Source: Methanobacteriota archaeon
GTDB taxonomy: Archaea > Thermoplasmatota > Thermoplasmata > UBA10834
Reading direction: 5' to 3'
Length of the DNA: 9,698 nucleotides
Assembly: GCA_011391345.1 (NCBI GenBank)
Contig: JAABQR010000128.1
Span: 1 to 9,698 of the forward strand
Made by a program: the position numbers and the translations under genes. Numbering within the stretch: position 1 is the first letter of the stretch; each line of letters begins with the position of its first letter. The notes under the pieces were generated by a model, which searched no databases, was not told the origin of the DNA, and was given only the letters and a program-made list of their open reading frames with translations. This document shows positions 1-6,748 of this stretch, piece by piece.

Positions 1-1106
1 ACGGGGTCCTGATAAGCAGGCTCTTGGACGCCCTGGACACATGCACTGTCGGATATGTGCCCGTCTACCCGGGCGACGTCCACGTCGACGCCCAGAGCAT
101 GGTCATGTGGATAACGAGTCTGATGCACACATCCAAGCCGAGCTACGGGAGCAGCGGCGACAGCGTCGAGTTCGAGCTCATGCTCCGCGTCTCGGAACTC
201 CTCCTGGGGGACAGGGAGCTCCTCAAGAAGACGCCACTGTTCCCGGGCTACATCGACCCAATCAGCCCGCTTGGACACGACAAGCACATGCTCGAGACGC
301 TCCTGAAGTATGCGGAGATGGACCTGCCGGTCTTCATCATGGTCATGGCGCTCGCGGGAGGGACCGCACCCGCCTCCCTGGCGGGCCTGCTCGTCCAGCA
401 GAACGCCGAAATACTGAGTTCGATAGCGATAGCGAAGTGCGTCACGAAGTCCCCCAAGGTCGTATACGGGTCCGTCTCGTGTCCTCTGGATATGAGGTCA
501 GGCATCGCCGCGACAGGCGCACCCGAGTTCTCCCTCATGGGAGTCGGCACCGTCGAGCTCGCCAGATTCTACGGTCTGCCGAGCGACATGGGCGTTCAGA
601 GCGACTCGAAGATGGTCGATGCACAGACCTCGTACGAGAAGACTCAGGCGGCGCTGATGGCAACTCTGGCCGGAGCGGATTTCGCCGAACTCTTCATGGG
701 TTCTACGGAGGCGTTCAACGCCTTCTCCCCGATCCAGCTCATAATAGACGATGAGATCGCCTCGAATGTGCGCAGAATATCGGCTGGCATCCTGGTCGAT
801 GAGAGCACGCTGTCTGTGGATGTCATCGGCAAGACTGGCCCTCAGGGCAACTATCTGAAGAGAAAGGAGACGATGACCCAATTCAGGAAGGAGCATCACA
901 CAGCCAGGCTCTCGGACAGGTCGACAAGGCAGCAGTGGGTCGCCAAAGGGGCGAAGAGCACAGATGCGCGTGCGAAGGAGCGCATGTATGAGCTCCTGAA
1001 GACACACACGCCCGAACCGCTGGAACCCGATGTGAGCAAGGGCATGGCCGCCCTTCTCAGGGAGTATGCGAAAGGGTTCGACCCGAGACGGCTCGAGTAC
1101 CCCTGA
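1..1106 (+). CDS. MttB-superfamily corrinoid methyltransferase, 5' end outside window (non-pyrrolysine type)
   Basis: The reading frame is open to the left edge (first full codon at base 3), so the TTG at 24 is not the true start. About 367 residues are visible and roughly 120-130 N-terminal residues are missing compared with the usual ~490. Family marks, numbered from the TTG at 24, are AGGTAPASLAGLLVQQNAEI (111-130), the YGSVSCPLDMRSG stretch (148-160), GAPEFSL (165-171), SDSKMVDAQ (193-201) and the conserved C-terminal segment with ARLSDRSTRQQW (294-305). The family moves a methyl group from trimethylamine, glycine betaine or related quaternary amines to a cytoplasmic corrinoid protein. 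True MttB reads an in-frame amber codon as pyrrolysine near residue 334. No TAG interrupts the frame here, and the part seen should include that position, so this resembles MtgB-like relatives. The substrate cannot be assigned. It ends with TGA at 1104-1106. No corrinoid protein gene is visible, since the upstream side is outside the window. Confidence 0.9.
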   Translation, partial: GVLISRLLDALDTCTVGYVPVYPGDVHVDAQSMVMWITSLMHTSKPSYGSSGDSVEFELMLRVSELLLGDRELLKKTPLFPGYIDPISPLGHDKHMLETLLKYAEMDLPVFIMVMALAGGTAPASLAGLLVQQNAEILSSIAIAKCVTKSPKVVYGSVSCPLDMRSGIAATGAPEFSLMGVGTVELARFYGLPSDMGVQSDSKMVDAQTSYEKTQAALMATLAGADFAELFMGSTEAFNAFSPIQLIIDDEIASNVRRISAGILVDESTLSVDVIGKTGPQGNYLKRKETMTQFRKEHHTARLSDRSTRQQWVAKGAKSTDARAKERMYELLKTHTPEPLEPDVSKGMAALLREYAKGFDPRRLEYP

Positions 1107-1173
1107 CTGGCTGATGTTGGAGAATGAAGATCGGTCGGCCGAGGGAGGGGGAGCCTCCGCTGTATGCCGATGA

Positions 1174-1194
1174 TCGCACTAGCCGTCAGTGCGA
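1174..1194. other. Perfect 7-bp hairpin between convergent genes
   Basis: TCGCACT (1174-1180) and AGTGCGA (1188-1194) are exact inverted repeats around a 7-base loop. The hairpin lies in the 116-base gap between the convergent methyltransferase and C11 peptidase genes. No T-rich tract follows on either strand, so calling it a terminator would be guesswork. It may simply shape the 3' ends of the two transcripts. Confidence 0.35.
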
Positions 1195-1214
1195 GTTCCG
1201 GGCACCTCGCGCGT

Positions 1215-1233
1215 CGGCGGGCTTATTCCGCCG
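1215..1233 (-). other. 6-bp hairpin with the peptidase stop codon in its loop
   Basis: CGGCGG (1215-1220) pairs with CCGCCG (1228-1233), and the 7-base loop (1221-1227) contains the TAA stop of the C11 peptidase gene (1223-1225). All-GC stems at a stop codon can stabilise a messenger 3' end, but there is no U-tract to make it a classical terminator. It could be chance in GC-rich DNA. Confidence 0.25.
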
Positions 1234-2518
1234 TCATCGCCAGGGCCCAGAGGAACTCGTCCCAGTCCGTGTCGTCCACCATGTCGAGGTTGCTGGTGCG
1301 GTAGTTATCGTACAGCTTGTCCCCGCTTATGGTGTAGTATATGGACATCCCGAATGACCGGAGGCACATGTCCGCGTCGGGCGTCACATATTCGAACCAC
1401 AGGATCGTGTCGTCAAGCAGTCTGAGGGCCTCAGCGGTTTCATCGCTCAGGTCCGGTATCTTCTCGCCGAGCAGTGTCATGAACCACCCGATGTCAGTGA
1501 ACGGGAACGCTTCGCCATGGAACTGTATCTGTGGCGTCTGCGATTCCGAGGACTCTATCGGCCCGCGGAGGTAGTACTCCTCGGTCAGTGGCACGAGAGC
1601 TGCAGCCAACGGGTCTATGCCGTTGATAACGAGGTCCTCGACCTTTGTAAGGTCAAACACGCCCATGCTCGTGTAAGGGAACCCGCCCAAGCCAGCGCCC
1701 AAGCATATGGTGTAGAAATCGACATATGTCGAGGCAGCCAGTTCGCTCACGGCGTACGGGCTCCTGTCGGTGCCGTCGATTCCGCCCAGCCAGGCCGTGT
1801 AGTCCCAGCCGTCCCCGGGCACTGTTGTGATTGACGCTACCATGTATTCGGCCAGGTACCTGTTCTCATAGGCTATCTCGATCATGCCCATGAAGCATGC
1901 GTCGTAGCCGATGACGTCAAGGTCGACGCCAGAGTCTTCGATGCCCTTCTGGACCTCGTCCATGATCAACCTGTCCGTGCTCCCCGTGGGTGTCAGTGAA
2001 CCCTCGTCGTAGCACACGCCCCACCAGCCGCCTCCGTGGTCCCAGAGGACGAGCATGTAGTTGTCAGCAGGGGCGAATGTGGTGGCGGTCTCGATGCAAT
2101 ATGTCAGACTCTTCGGGTCACCCATGTTCAATTCACCAGGGCAGCCGCCCGCGACATCGTCGCAGTCGCAGATGCTAGGGAAACCGTTCGCGTCGAAGTG
2201 CGTCACACCGTCCCCGAAAGAGTACCAGTGTGTCCCCTCGACTATGTCTATGGTGTCCATCAGGACCACGACGTTGATGCCGTCAAGCGATCCGACGGCC
2301 TCCATCTCTTGAAGGTCACCCACAGCCGCGAGCTGCAGGTTGTTATCCGCAGCCAGGTACACGATTATGGTCCAATCCTCGTCGGCCAGCGGAACTTCCG
2401 GTTCTGCCGGCGGATTCAAGAAGCTGTCCGGCTTCGCGACGGCGAACGCATTCACCATCGAAAGCGCAGTCACAATCAGCAATGCCGCTACAATTCTCTT
2501 CGAATAGTCTGTTCTCAT
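1223..2518 (-). CDS. Secreted clostripain-family (C11) cysteine peptidase
   Basis: The protein is 431 residues. It starts with a signal peptide: basic MRTDYSKR, a hydrophobic core from about residue 9 to 27, then AVAKPD, where cleavage is likely. The mature part opens with DEDWTIIVYLAADNN (47-60), the usual start of the peptidase C11 domain (Pfam PF03415). The catalytic pair is visible as His161 in LWDHGGGWWG and Cys208 in IGYDACFMGMIEIAYE, spaced as in clostripain and gingipain-like clan CD enzymes. These enzymes cut after basic residues and often self-process, but the specificity here is unknown. Three cysteines cluster at 117, 119 and 126 in an acidic loop. The protein has no C-terminal anchor, so it is probably released or held in the surface layer. 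The ATG at 2518 is supported by a GAGGGGGAG Shine-Dalgarno sequence directly upstream and a promoter about 40 bases away. Both neighbours are transcribed independently. Confidence 0.92.
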   Translation of the reverse strand: MRTDYSKRIVAALLIVTALSMVNAFAVAKPDSFLNPPAEPEVPLADEDWTIIVYLAADNNLQLAAVGDLQEMEAVGSLDGINVVVLMDTIDIVEGTHWYSFGDGVTHFDANGFPSICDCDDVAGGCPGELNMGDPKSLTYCIETATTFAPADNYMLVLWDHGGGWWGVCYDEGSLTPTGSTDRLIMDEVQKGIEDSGVDLDVIGYDACFMGMIEIAYENRYLAEYMVASITTVPGDGWDYTAWLGGIDGTDRSPYAVSELAASTYVDFYTICLGAGLGGFPYTSMGVFDLTKVEDLVINGIDPLAAALVPLTEEYYLRGPIESSESQTPQIQFHGEAFPFTDIGWFMTLLGEKIPDLSDETAEALRLLDDTILWFEYVTPDADMCLRSFGMSIYYTISGDKLYDNYRTSNLDMVDDTDWDEFLWALAMTAE

Positions 2519-2521
2519 AGA

Positions 2522-2530
2522 CTCCCCCTC
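2522..2530 (-). promoter_or_regulatory. Ribosome binding site of the C11 peptidase gene
   Basis: On the minus strand GAGGGGGAG lies three bases before the ATG at 2518-2516. It agrees with the purine-rich anti-16S pairing region and confirms this start over any downstream methionine, which would cut off the signal peptide. Confidence 0.6.
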
Positions 2531-2555
2531 ACTGGCCCCGACTCCGACTTTCCGC

Positions 2556-2570
2556 TAAATAAGCGTTTCG
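2556..2570 (-). promoter_or_regulatory. Archaeal BRE/TATA promoter for the C11 peptidase
   Basis: Read on the minus strand the element is CGAAACGC followed by TTATTTA (2562-2556): a purine-rich BRE-like stretch next to an AT-rich box in otherwise GC-rich DNA. The box centre is about 41 bases from the ATG. Transcription starting about 25 bases downstream would give a leader of roughly 15 bases that still contains the ribosome binding site. This is a position-based prediction from known archaeal promoter architecture. Confidence 0.5.
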
Positions 2571-2670
2571 GTCAGTCAGTATGATCTCTTGGACTCTAGG
2601 GCAGGGTTCGTGGAATGCGGCCAATCTGTAATCCTCTGAGGGCGTCTCGCGGAGCCCCGACCGACAGCAG

Positions 2671-2680
2671 GTATTCATTT
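2671..2680 (+). promoter_or_regulatory. Possible TATA element for the kinase-like gene
   Basis: GTATTCATTT is the only AT-rich stretch in the 200 bases before the kinase-like gene on the plus strand. It would place the transcription start near 2700-2706 and leave a leader of about 20 bases. The match to an archaeal TATA box is weak. The copies of TCGCGGAG at 2647-2654 and 2680-2687, one upstream of it and one overlapping its last base, may be a coincidence or an operator. Confidence 0.25.
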
Positions 2681-2723
2681 CGCGGAGGCATAGGGGGAAG
2701 GCGTCTTAGGGATCCGTGGGCGA

Positions 2724-3452
2724 GTGACGATGAGTATCAAGGTGTCATTGCAGGACTTGGAGGACGGCCGCTTCGGTCCATATATGCAGAGCAAGAAGAA
2801 CCGCGTGTTCAGGACATCTGTCGGCGGAAGAGAATACGTCGTGAAGGTCTTCAGGGACGAATGGAATGAGCGAGCTCGAGCCGAGTTCGGTGTGCTGTCC
2901 GAATGCCGTGAGAAGGGAGTCCCTGCGCCGTTGCCGGTCGCCCTATTCGAAGGTGCTATAGTGATGGAGCCTCTCGAAGGCCGCTCCGTAGCAGAGATAT
3001 TCGATGAGATGTTCTCCCACTCGTTGGGCGCCGACATATCTGATGCTCAAAGGGAACTCGCGGACAACCTGGCCAAGTGGCTGTCATCTTTCCACGTCGC
3101 ATTTGATTTCAGGCTTGCTCGCGGGGATGCCATTCTCAAGAACTTCATCATTACCCAGTCCGGCGTCTGTGGCCTCGACTTCGAGGAAGTCACACCATCA
3201 GACACACTAAACGACCTGGGGCAGTTGTGCGCCAGCGCACTCACGACCGACCCCGTCTTCACCGCATCGAAGACCTCCTTCGCAAGGCATCTCGCGAGTT
3301 GTTACTGGATCCATTCTGGGCGGAACCGTGCGGACGAGCTCGCTACGGCCGTGTCGACCGCTATCCGATATTACGCTCCCTTCAGGTCGAACGGGAGCGA
3401 ACTCATGCGATACGCGACTAGGATCGAGAACGGCGAGCTGAGGGTCGGATGA
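2724..3452 (+). CDS. Small Bud32/RIO/APH-like protein kinase-fold protein
   Basis: The protein is 242 residues from GTG at 2724; an ATG two codons later (2730) is an equally possible start, and neither has a strong Shine-Dalgarno sequence. A minimal kinase fold can be read. Lys41 in YVVKVF is the likely ATP-anchoring lysine. GVPAPLPVALFEGAIVMEPL (65-84) resembles the hinge region of Bud32-like kinases. RGDAILKNFI (133-142) is the catalytic loop with Asp135 and Asn140. LDFEE (151-155) is the metal-binding DFG equivalent, and NDLGQ (163-167) follows as in Bud32 and aminoglycoside phosphotransferase relatives. The usual His before the catalytic Gly-Asp is replaced by Arg133. The protein is shorter than most APH enzymes and close in size to Bud32, but it lacks Bud32's typical HGDLTTSN loop, so it is probably a paralogous family with an unknown substrate. 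It has no membrane segment and appears cytoplasmic. Its stop directly abuts the stop of the convergent ecfT. Confidence 0.75.
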   Translation: MTMSIKVSLQDLEDGRFGPYMQSKKNRVFRTSVGGREYVVKVFRDEWNERARAEFGVLSECREKGVPAPLPVALFEGAIVMEPLEGRSVAEIFDEMFSHSLGADISDAQRELADNLAKWLSSFHVAFDFRLARGDAILKNFIITQSGVCGLDFEEVTPSDTLNDLGQLCASALTTDPVFTASKTSFARHLASCYWIHSGRNRADELATAVSTAIRYYAPFRSNGSELMRYATRIENGELRVG

Positions 3453-4211
3453 TCAGACGGCTTGGAGCGACGGACACCTTGTGACCAGGAATGTCACGCC
3501 CACGAACACGGCTGAACTGGCCAGGAACGCGACGTCCCATGCGGTCATCCTGATGGGCCGGAGCTGGGTCCTGGTCTTGTGCATCCCGAAGCCCCTGCCC
3601 GTCATGGATGCCGTGATGGAGTTGACTCTGGACATCGCCGTCATGAGCATCGGCATGGTCGTGTACCTCGCGGACCGCGCAATCCCCTTGATACTCCGGT
3701 CGAGCCTCATCCCCCTAGTGACCTGCGCCTCCCTGACAGTGGCTAACTCGAACTGGAACACCGGCACGAACCGCATGGAGAGAGCTGGCAGGAAGGCGTA
3801 TCTGTAGGGGAACCCCGCGGTCGTAAGGGCGGACGATAGCTCAGAGGGTGAGGTCGTCGCGACGAACACCCACGACATCATGATCAGACTGAGGAACTTG
3901 CCGGCTATCGACACGCCGTCATAGACGCCGCCTGTCGTGACCGAGAACACCGACCAGCTCGCGAGATCATCTCCGGAGTGGTTGAATAGGATCTGTGCCA
4001 GGAAGATGGCCACGGCAAAGCCGATGATGCCTCTTGTGACGAGCCCTCGCGCGTGGAAGTATTCCTTGGCTACGAGCACGCACACGACTATCACGGACAT
4101 GTGGATGGGGTCGACCACCAGGAGAACGAGTATGGAGAACATCACCAGCAGGAGCGCCTTTGTGATGGGGTTCAGCCTGGAGGTGTCGTCGTCAGAGCGT
4201 CCGATTGTCAT
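3453..4211 (-). CDS. ecfT: ECF transporter coupling transmembrane subunit EcfT (YkoC/CbiQ family)
   Basis: The protein is 252 residues, a usual length for EcfT. The start is the ATG at 4211-4209. It overlaps the TGA of the ATPase gene (ATGA) and has a strong GAGGTGG site four bases upstream; the frame runs further upstream to 4700, but only as an antisense-like artefact inside the ATPase gene. Hydrophobic segments lie at about 15-33, 37-48, 61-76, 100-118 and 226-245. Family marks are SPSELSSAL (121-129) and the two cytoplasmic coupling-helix arginine motifs: AQVTRGMR (162-169) and SMTGRGFG (202-209). In the EcfT family these motifs dock into the two ATPases and pass movement to the S-component. 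It is the last gene visible in the operon, ending with TGA at 3455-3453 next to the stop of the opposite kinase-like gene. Confidence 0.93.
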   Translation of the reverse strand: MTIGRSDDDTSRLNPITKALLLVMFSILVLLVVDPIHMSVIVVCVLVAKEYFHARGLVTRGIIGFAVAIFLAQILFNHSGDDLASWSVFSVTTGGVYDGVSIAGKFLSLIMMSWVFVATTSPSELSSALTTAGFPYRYAFLPALSMRFVPVFQFELATVREAQVTRGMRLDRSIKGIARSARYTTMPMLMTAMSRVNSITASMTGRGFGMHKTRTQLRPIRMTAWDVAFLASSAVFVGVTFLVTRCPSLQAV

Positions 4212-5671
4212 CGAGCCACCTCGCCGAACAATTCCATCCATTCGCTTTCCCGTACACTGCTCACAGGGCCGGCTCTGACGACTTTCCCGGCCCTCATGAA
4301 GACGACATCGGTGCACGAGGTCTTGGCGAACTGGACGTCGTGCGTGACCACGACGACCGTCTTGCCAGCCCGCTGGAGGTCTGCTATCATCCCTCGGATG
4401 GCCTCTGCGTTCTTTGCGTCCTGTCCCGAGAACGGTTCGTCCATGAGGATCATCCTGGGGCCGTGGGAGGACGCCGACCTGATGTTCACCCTCCTCTTCT
4501 GACCGAAGCTGAGGCAATGGGGGTGGACGAACTTTCTGACCTCTTCGGATGCCTCGAACCCCTCGACGGCCTTCAATGCCTCGTCCTTTGATGTGTCGTA
4601 GTTCTGCGCGGCGAAGAGTATCTCCTTCTCGACCGTTCTCTCGAAGACTTGATGGTTCGGATTCTGGAAGACGAACCCGACATCCCTCCCGAGGGTCCAA
4701 GGCTCCGTTCTCACGTCCTTGTCTTGGACATGTCCCAGCACGTCGATGCTTCCGGACTGAGGGGTCAGTAGTCCCATCAGATGCCGGAGGAGCGTCGTCT
4801 TACCGGCTCCGTTCTCCCCCATGAGCGCAACGACCGCACGGTCTTTGAGGTCGAAGGTCACATCATCGAGGATCTTCGCGCCATCCACTCCATACGATAG
4901 TCCTTTGACCGAGACAACTGCCAGGTCGCCCTTCGGGGACATCGTCGTCGACGGTGGCGCATCGGCGATCCCTATGCGGTCTGCGAACACTGGGTCGTCC
5001 CGTTCACAGTCAAACACCAGCCTCCCCTTCTCCATGACCATGACCCTGGATGCGAGGTCCTTGAACCCTCCTGGTCGATGCTCGACGACCACGATGGTCA
5101 TCTCCTTCTTGCGTCTCAGAGCATCTATGACGCCGACGACATCGGAGACAGACCGCGGATCGAGGTTCGATGTGGGCTCATCGAGGATGAGGAGCTGCGG
5201 TCTGACCGATAGCATCGATGCTATCGCGACCTTCTGCTTCTCGCCTCCGGAGAGCGTGGAAAGCTTCCTGCTGATGAGGTGGGTCGCTCGCACGTTCGCC
5301 AGAGACTCGTCCACGGCCATCCTGATGCTCGTCCTTGACATGTTCAGGTTCTCTGGTCCGAAGGCGACCTCTTCCTCGACGGTCTCGGTGCAGAACTGCG
5401 TCTCAGGATCCTGCTGCACCATGCACGCGACGCTGGAGACGGCGGTGGCGTCTTCATACACCCTTCCCCCGATCCGCACCTCGCCCCTCTTCTCCGCGGG
5501 TATGATGTCTGGAATGAATCCGCACACGGCCTGCATGGCTGTCGACTTGCCAGAGGCTGAGTCGCCCATGAGAAGGACGAACTCTCCGAGGTCGATATGT
5601 AGCGAGAGGCCGTCCACTGCGGGCTTAGACCTGTTCTCATACCTCACGTAGAGGTCCCTGACGTCGAGCAT
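4208..5671 (-). CDS. ykoD: Fused double ECF ATPase (YkoD-type, EcfA-EcfA' in one chain)
   Basis: The protein is 487 residues with two complete ABC ATPase domains in tandem. Domain 1 (about 1-235) has Walker A GDSASGKST (36-44), Q-loop QQDPETQF (86-93), signature LSGGE (140-144), Walker B LLILDEP (160-166) and switch His198. Domain 2 (about 250-487) has Walker A GENGAGKTT (285-293), Q-loop FQNPNHQVF (335-343), signature LSFGQ (387-391), Walker B MILMDEP (407-413) and switch His444. The Q-loop sequences are typical of ECF transporters. The second signature has Phe in place of the first Gly, so the two ATP sites may be unequal. The fused form is that of YkoD in the ykoEDC thiamine-precursor importer. 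The ATG at 5671 directly follows the TAG of the S-component gene in the same frame, with GAGGT just upstream. At its 3' end the gene overlaps ecfT by four bases. Confidence 0.95.
   Translation of the reverse strand: MLDVRDLYVRYENRSKPAVDGLSLHIDLGEFVLLMGDSASGKSTAMQAVCGFIPDIIPAEKRGEVRIGGRVYEDATAVSSVACMVQQDPETQFCTETVEEEVAFGPENLNMSRTSIRMAVDESLANVRATHLISRKLSTLSGGEKQKVAIASMLSVRPQLLILDEPTSNLDPRSVSDVVGVIDALRRKKEMTIVVVEHRPGGFKDLASRVMVMEKGRLVFDCERDDPVFADRIGIADAPPSTTMSPKGDLAVVSVKGLSYGVDGAKILDDVTFDLKDRAVVALMGENGAGKTTLLRHLMGLLTPQSGSIDVLGHVQDKDVRTEPWTLGRDVGFVFQNPNHQVFERTVEKEILFAAQNYDTSKDEALKAVEGFEASEEVRKFVHPHCLSFGQKRRVNIRSASSHGPRMILMDEPFSGQDAKNAEAIRGMIADLQRAGKTVVVVTHDVQFAKTSCTDVVFMRAGKVVRAGPVSSVRESEWMELFGEVAR
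4216..4222 (-). promoter_or_regulatory. Ribosome binding site deciding the ecfT start
   Basis: GAGGTGG on the minus strand lies within the last codons of the ATPase gene, four bases before the ecfT ATG at 4211. It is the best Shine-Dalgarno match in the window. With the ATGA overlap it settles the start and indicates translational coupling of ATPase and EcfT. Confidence 0.7.
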
Positions 5672-6748
5672 CTACCTCACTTCGACCGAAACGACGTCCT
5701 CCACCCAGTATGCCCCCTCGTAGTTGGCGGCGACTATCCTGAACAGCTCATTCTCTAGGATGATGATGAGTCCGTCGTCAGCCATGACATCGTCCAGTTC
5801 GAACATGGCATAGTAACCATCCCGGCCAGTGACCACGACTTCTGTGGCAGCTCCATCAGGTCCCGCCTCAGTCACGATGTCGCGCAGGGGGATTCCCGTG
5901 TAATCTCTGGGATCGACATAGGTCACGCTTCCTATCAGTTCCGCGTTGACGGTGACCTGCAAGTCGCCGAAGTCCTCGTATCGGAATGTGTACGGATCCG
6001 CCACGGCGCCGGAGACTTCGATTGTCCCCTCCTCCGTGAGCTTGAACACGAAAGTGAAGTAGTACACCGCGCCGACCGTGAACGCTGACAGGAAGACCGT
6101 GGCGGCGATGACCGCCATGAGCGCCTTGCGCTTCTCGGCCTTCCCCTTGATCCACACACTCTCATCGACATTCGGGTCGTCAACTACGACCTTCCTCTTG
6201 CCGAGTATCATCCCTGATAGCTCGAGCGACTCGAGCATCTCCAGGACGAGCCATCCCCCGAAGATGATGCCCGAGGCGGCTCCCAGCATGCAGAGCATCG
6301 CGACCAGGTACAGGGGTATGCCAGAGAAGAAGAACAGCTGGAACACGATCACATTCGATGCGGCGGAGAAGCCCCCCGCCAGCGCATAGAACATCGGGCT
6401 CCTGTTCGCCTTGGCCTTGTCGTTGAACAGGATGATGTCAGGTATCAGCCCCTGGATCAACGAGACGATGACTATGACGATCCCATGCGTGCTACCGAGG
6501 AAGAGTTCGATCACTCCCTTCAGGAGCCCCGTCACTGTGGCCGCCCCCTTCTTACGCGTGATGCCGAGGGCTAACATTATCCATATCACATGCAGTCCTG
6601 CCAAGAACTGGCCAGCCCCGAACGGAACGCCGATGATGTGATTGACCATGTTGCCGAGATATCCGATGTATGTCGACAGCACTCCACCGAGCGCCGAGAG
6701 CAGTGCGATGGTCACGAGGTCCTTCGTGGAGAAGTAGTGCTTCCTCAT
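5672..6748 (-). CDS. ykoE: YkoE-type ECF S-component with extra TM helix and extracellular SO-like domain
   Basis: The protein is 358 residues. The start is the ATG at 6748-6746, which overlaps the TGA of the phosphoesterase gene and has GGAGG seven bases upstream; the frame runs open to 6850 but has no such support there. Residues 1-175 match the YkoE S-component family (PF09819): six hydrophobic segments at about 10-33, 44-63, 69-83, 88-108, 118-142 and 146-170, with KKGAATVTGLLKG (66-78), LFLGSTHG (82-89) and LIQGLIPDI (97-105). YkoE binds thiamine precursors such as hydroxymethylpyrimidine. A charged linker (184-208) is followed by a seventh segment (209-235). The tail (about 245-358) reads YTGIPLRDIV (283-292), VVVTGRDGYYAMF (304-316) and the end AYWVEDVVSVEV (346-357), the pattern of a sulfite oxidase molybdopterin domain without its cysteine ligand. 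YkoE itself lacks this tail. With the usual N-in topology the tail lies outside the cell. It ends in TAG, abutting the ATPase start. Confidence 0.88.
   Translation of the reverse strand: MRKHYFSTKDLVTIALLSALGGVLSTYIGYLGNMVNHIIGVPFGAGQFLAGLHVIWIMLALGITRKKGAATVTGLLKGVIELFLGSTHGIVIVIVSLIQGLIPDIILFNDKAKANRSPMFYALAGGFSAASNVIVFQLFFFSGIPLYLVAMLCMLGAASGIIFGGWLVLEMLESLELSGMILGKRKVVVDDPNVDESVWIKGKAEKRKALMAVIAATVFLSAFTVGAVYYFTFVFKLTEEGTIEVSGAVADPYTFRYEDFGDLQVTVNAELIGSVTYVDPRDYTGIPLRDIVTEAGPDGAATEVVVTGRDGYYAMFELDDVMADDGLIIILENELFRIVAANYEGAYWVEDVVSVEVR

Noticed and set aside
1107..1222. Classical terminator between the convergent genes
   Set aside because: Hairpins are present, but no T-run follows on either strand, and archaeal termination relies mainly on T-rich tracts.
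2036..2584. Plus-strand open frame of 182 codons
   Set aside because: It is antisense to the C11 peptidase and runs through its promoter.
2599..2640. GGTTCG stretch resembling a tRNA T-loop
   Set aside because: No matching T-stem, anticodon arm or acceptor stem can be folded around it.
4212..4700. N-terminal extension of the ecfT frame to 4700 (415 residues)
   Set aside because: It lies wholly inside the ATPase gene on the same strand in another frame, is Arg/Gly-rich without family similarity, and the ATG at 4211 has a strong ribosome binding site and normal EcfT length.
4821..5651. Plus-strand open frame of 276 codons
   Set aside because: It is antisense to the double ATPase, whose motifs are unmistakable. 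The antisense product is Ser/Thr-rich and without family features.
5672..6748. S-component as a cobalt or nickel transporter subunit (CbiM/NikM)
   Set aside because: The family has at times been labelled cobalt permease, but the sequence lacks the N-terminal Met-His metal site of CbiM/NikM and matches YkoE in helix pattern and motifs.
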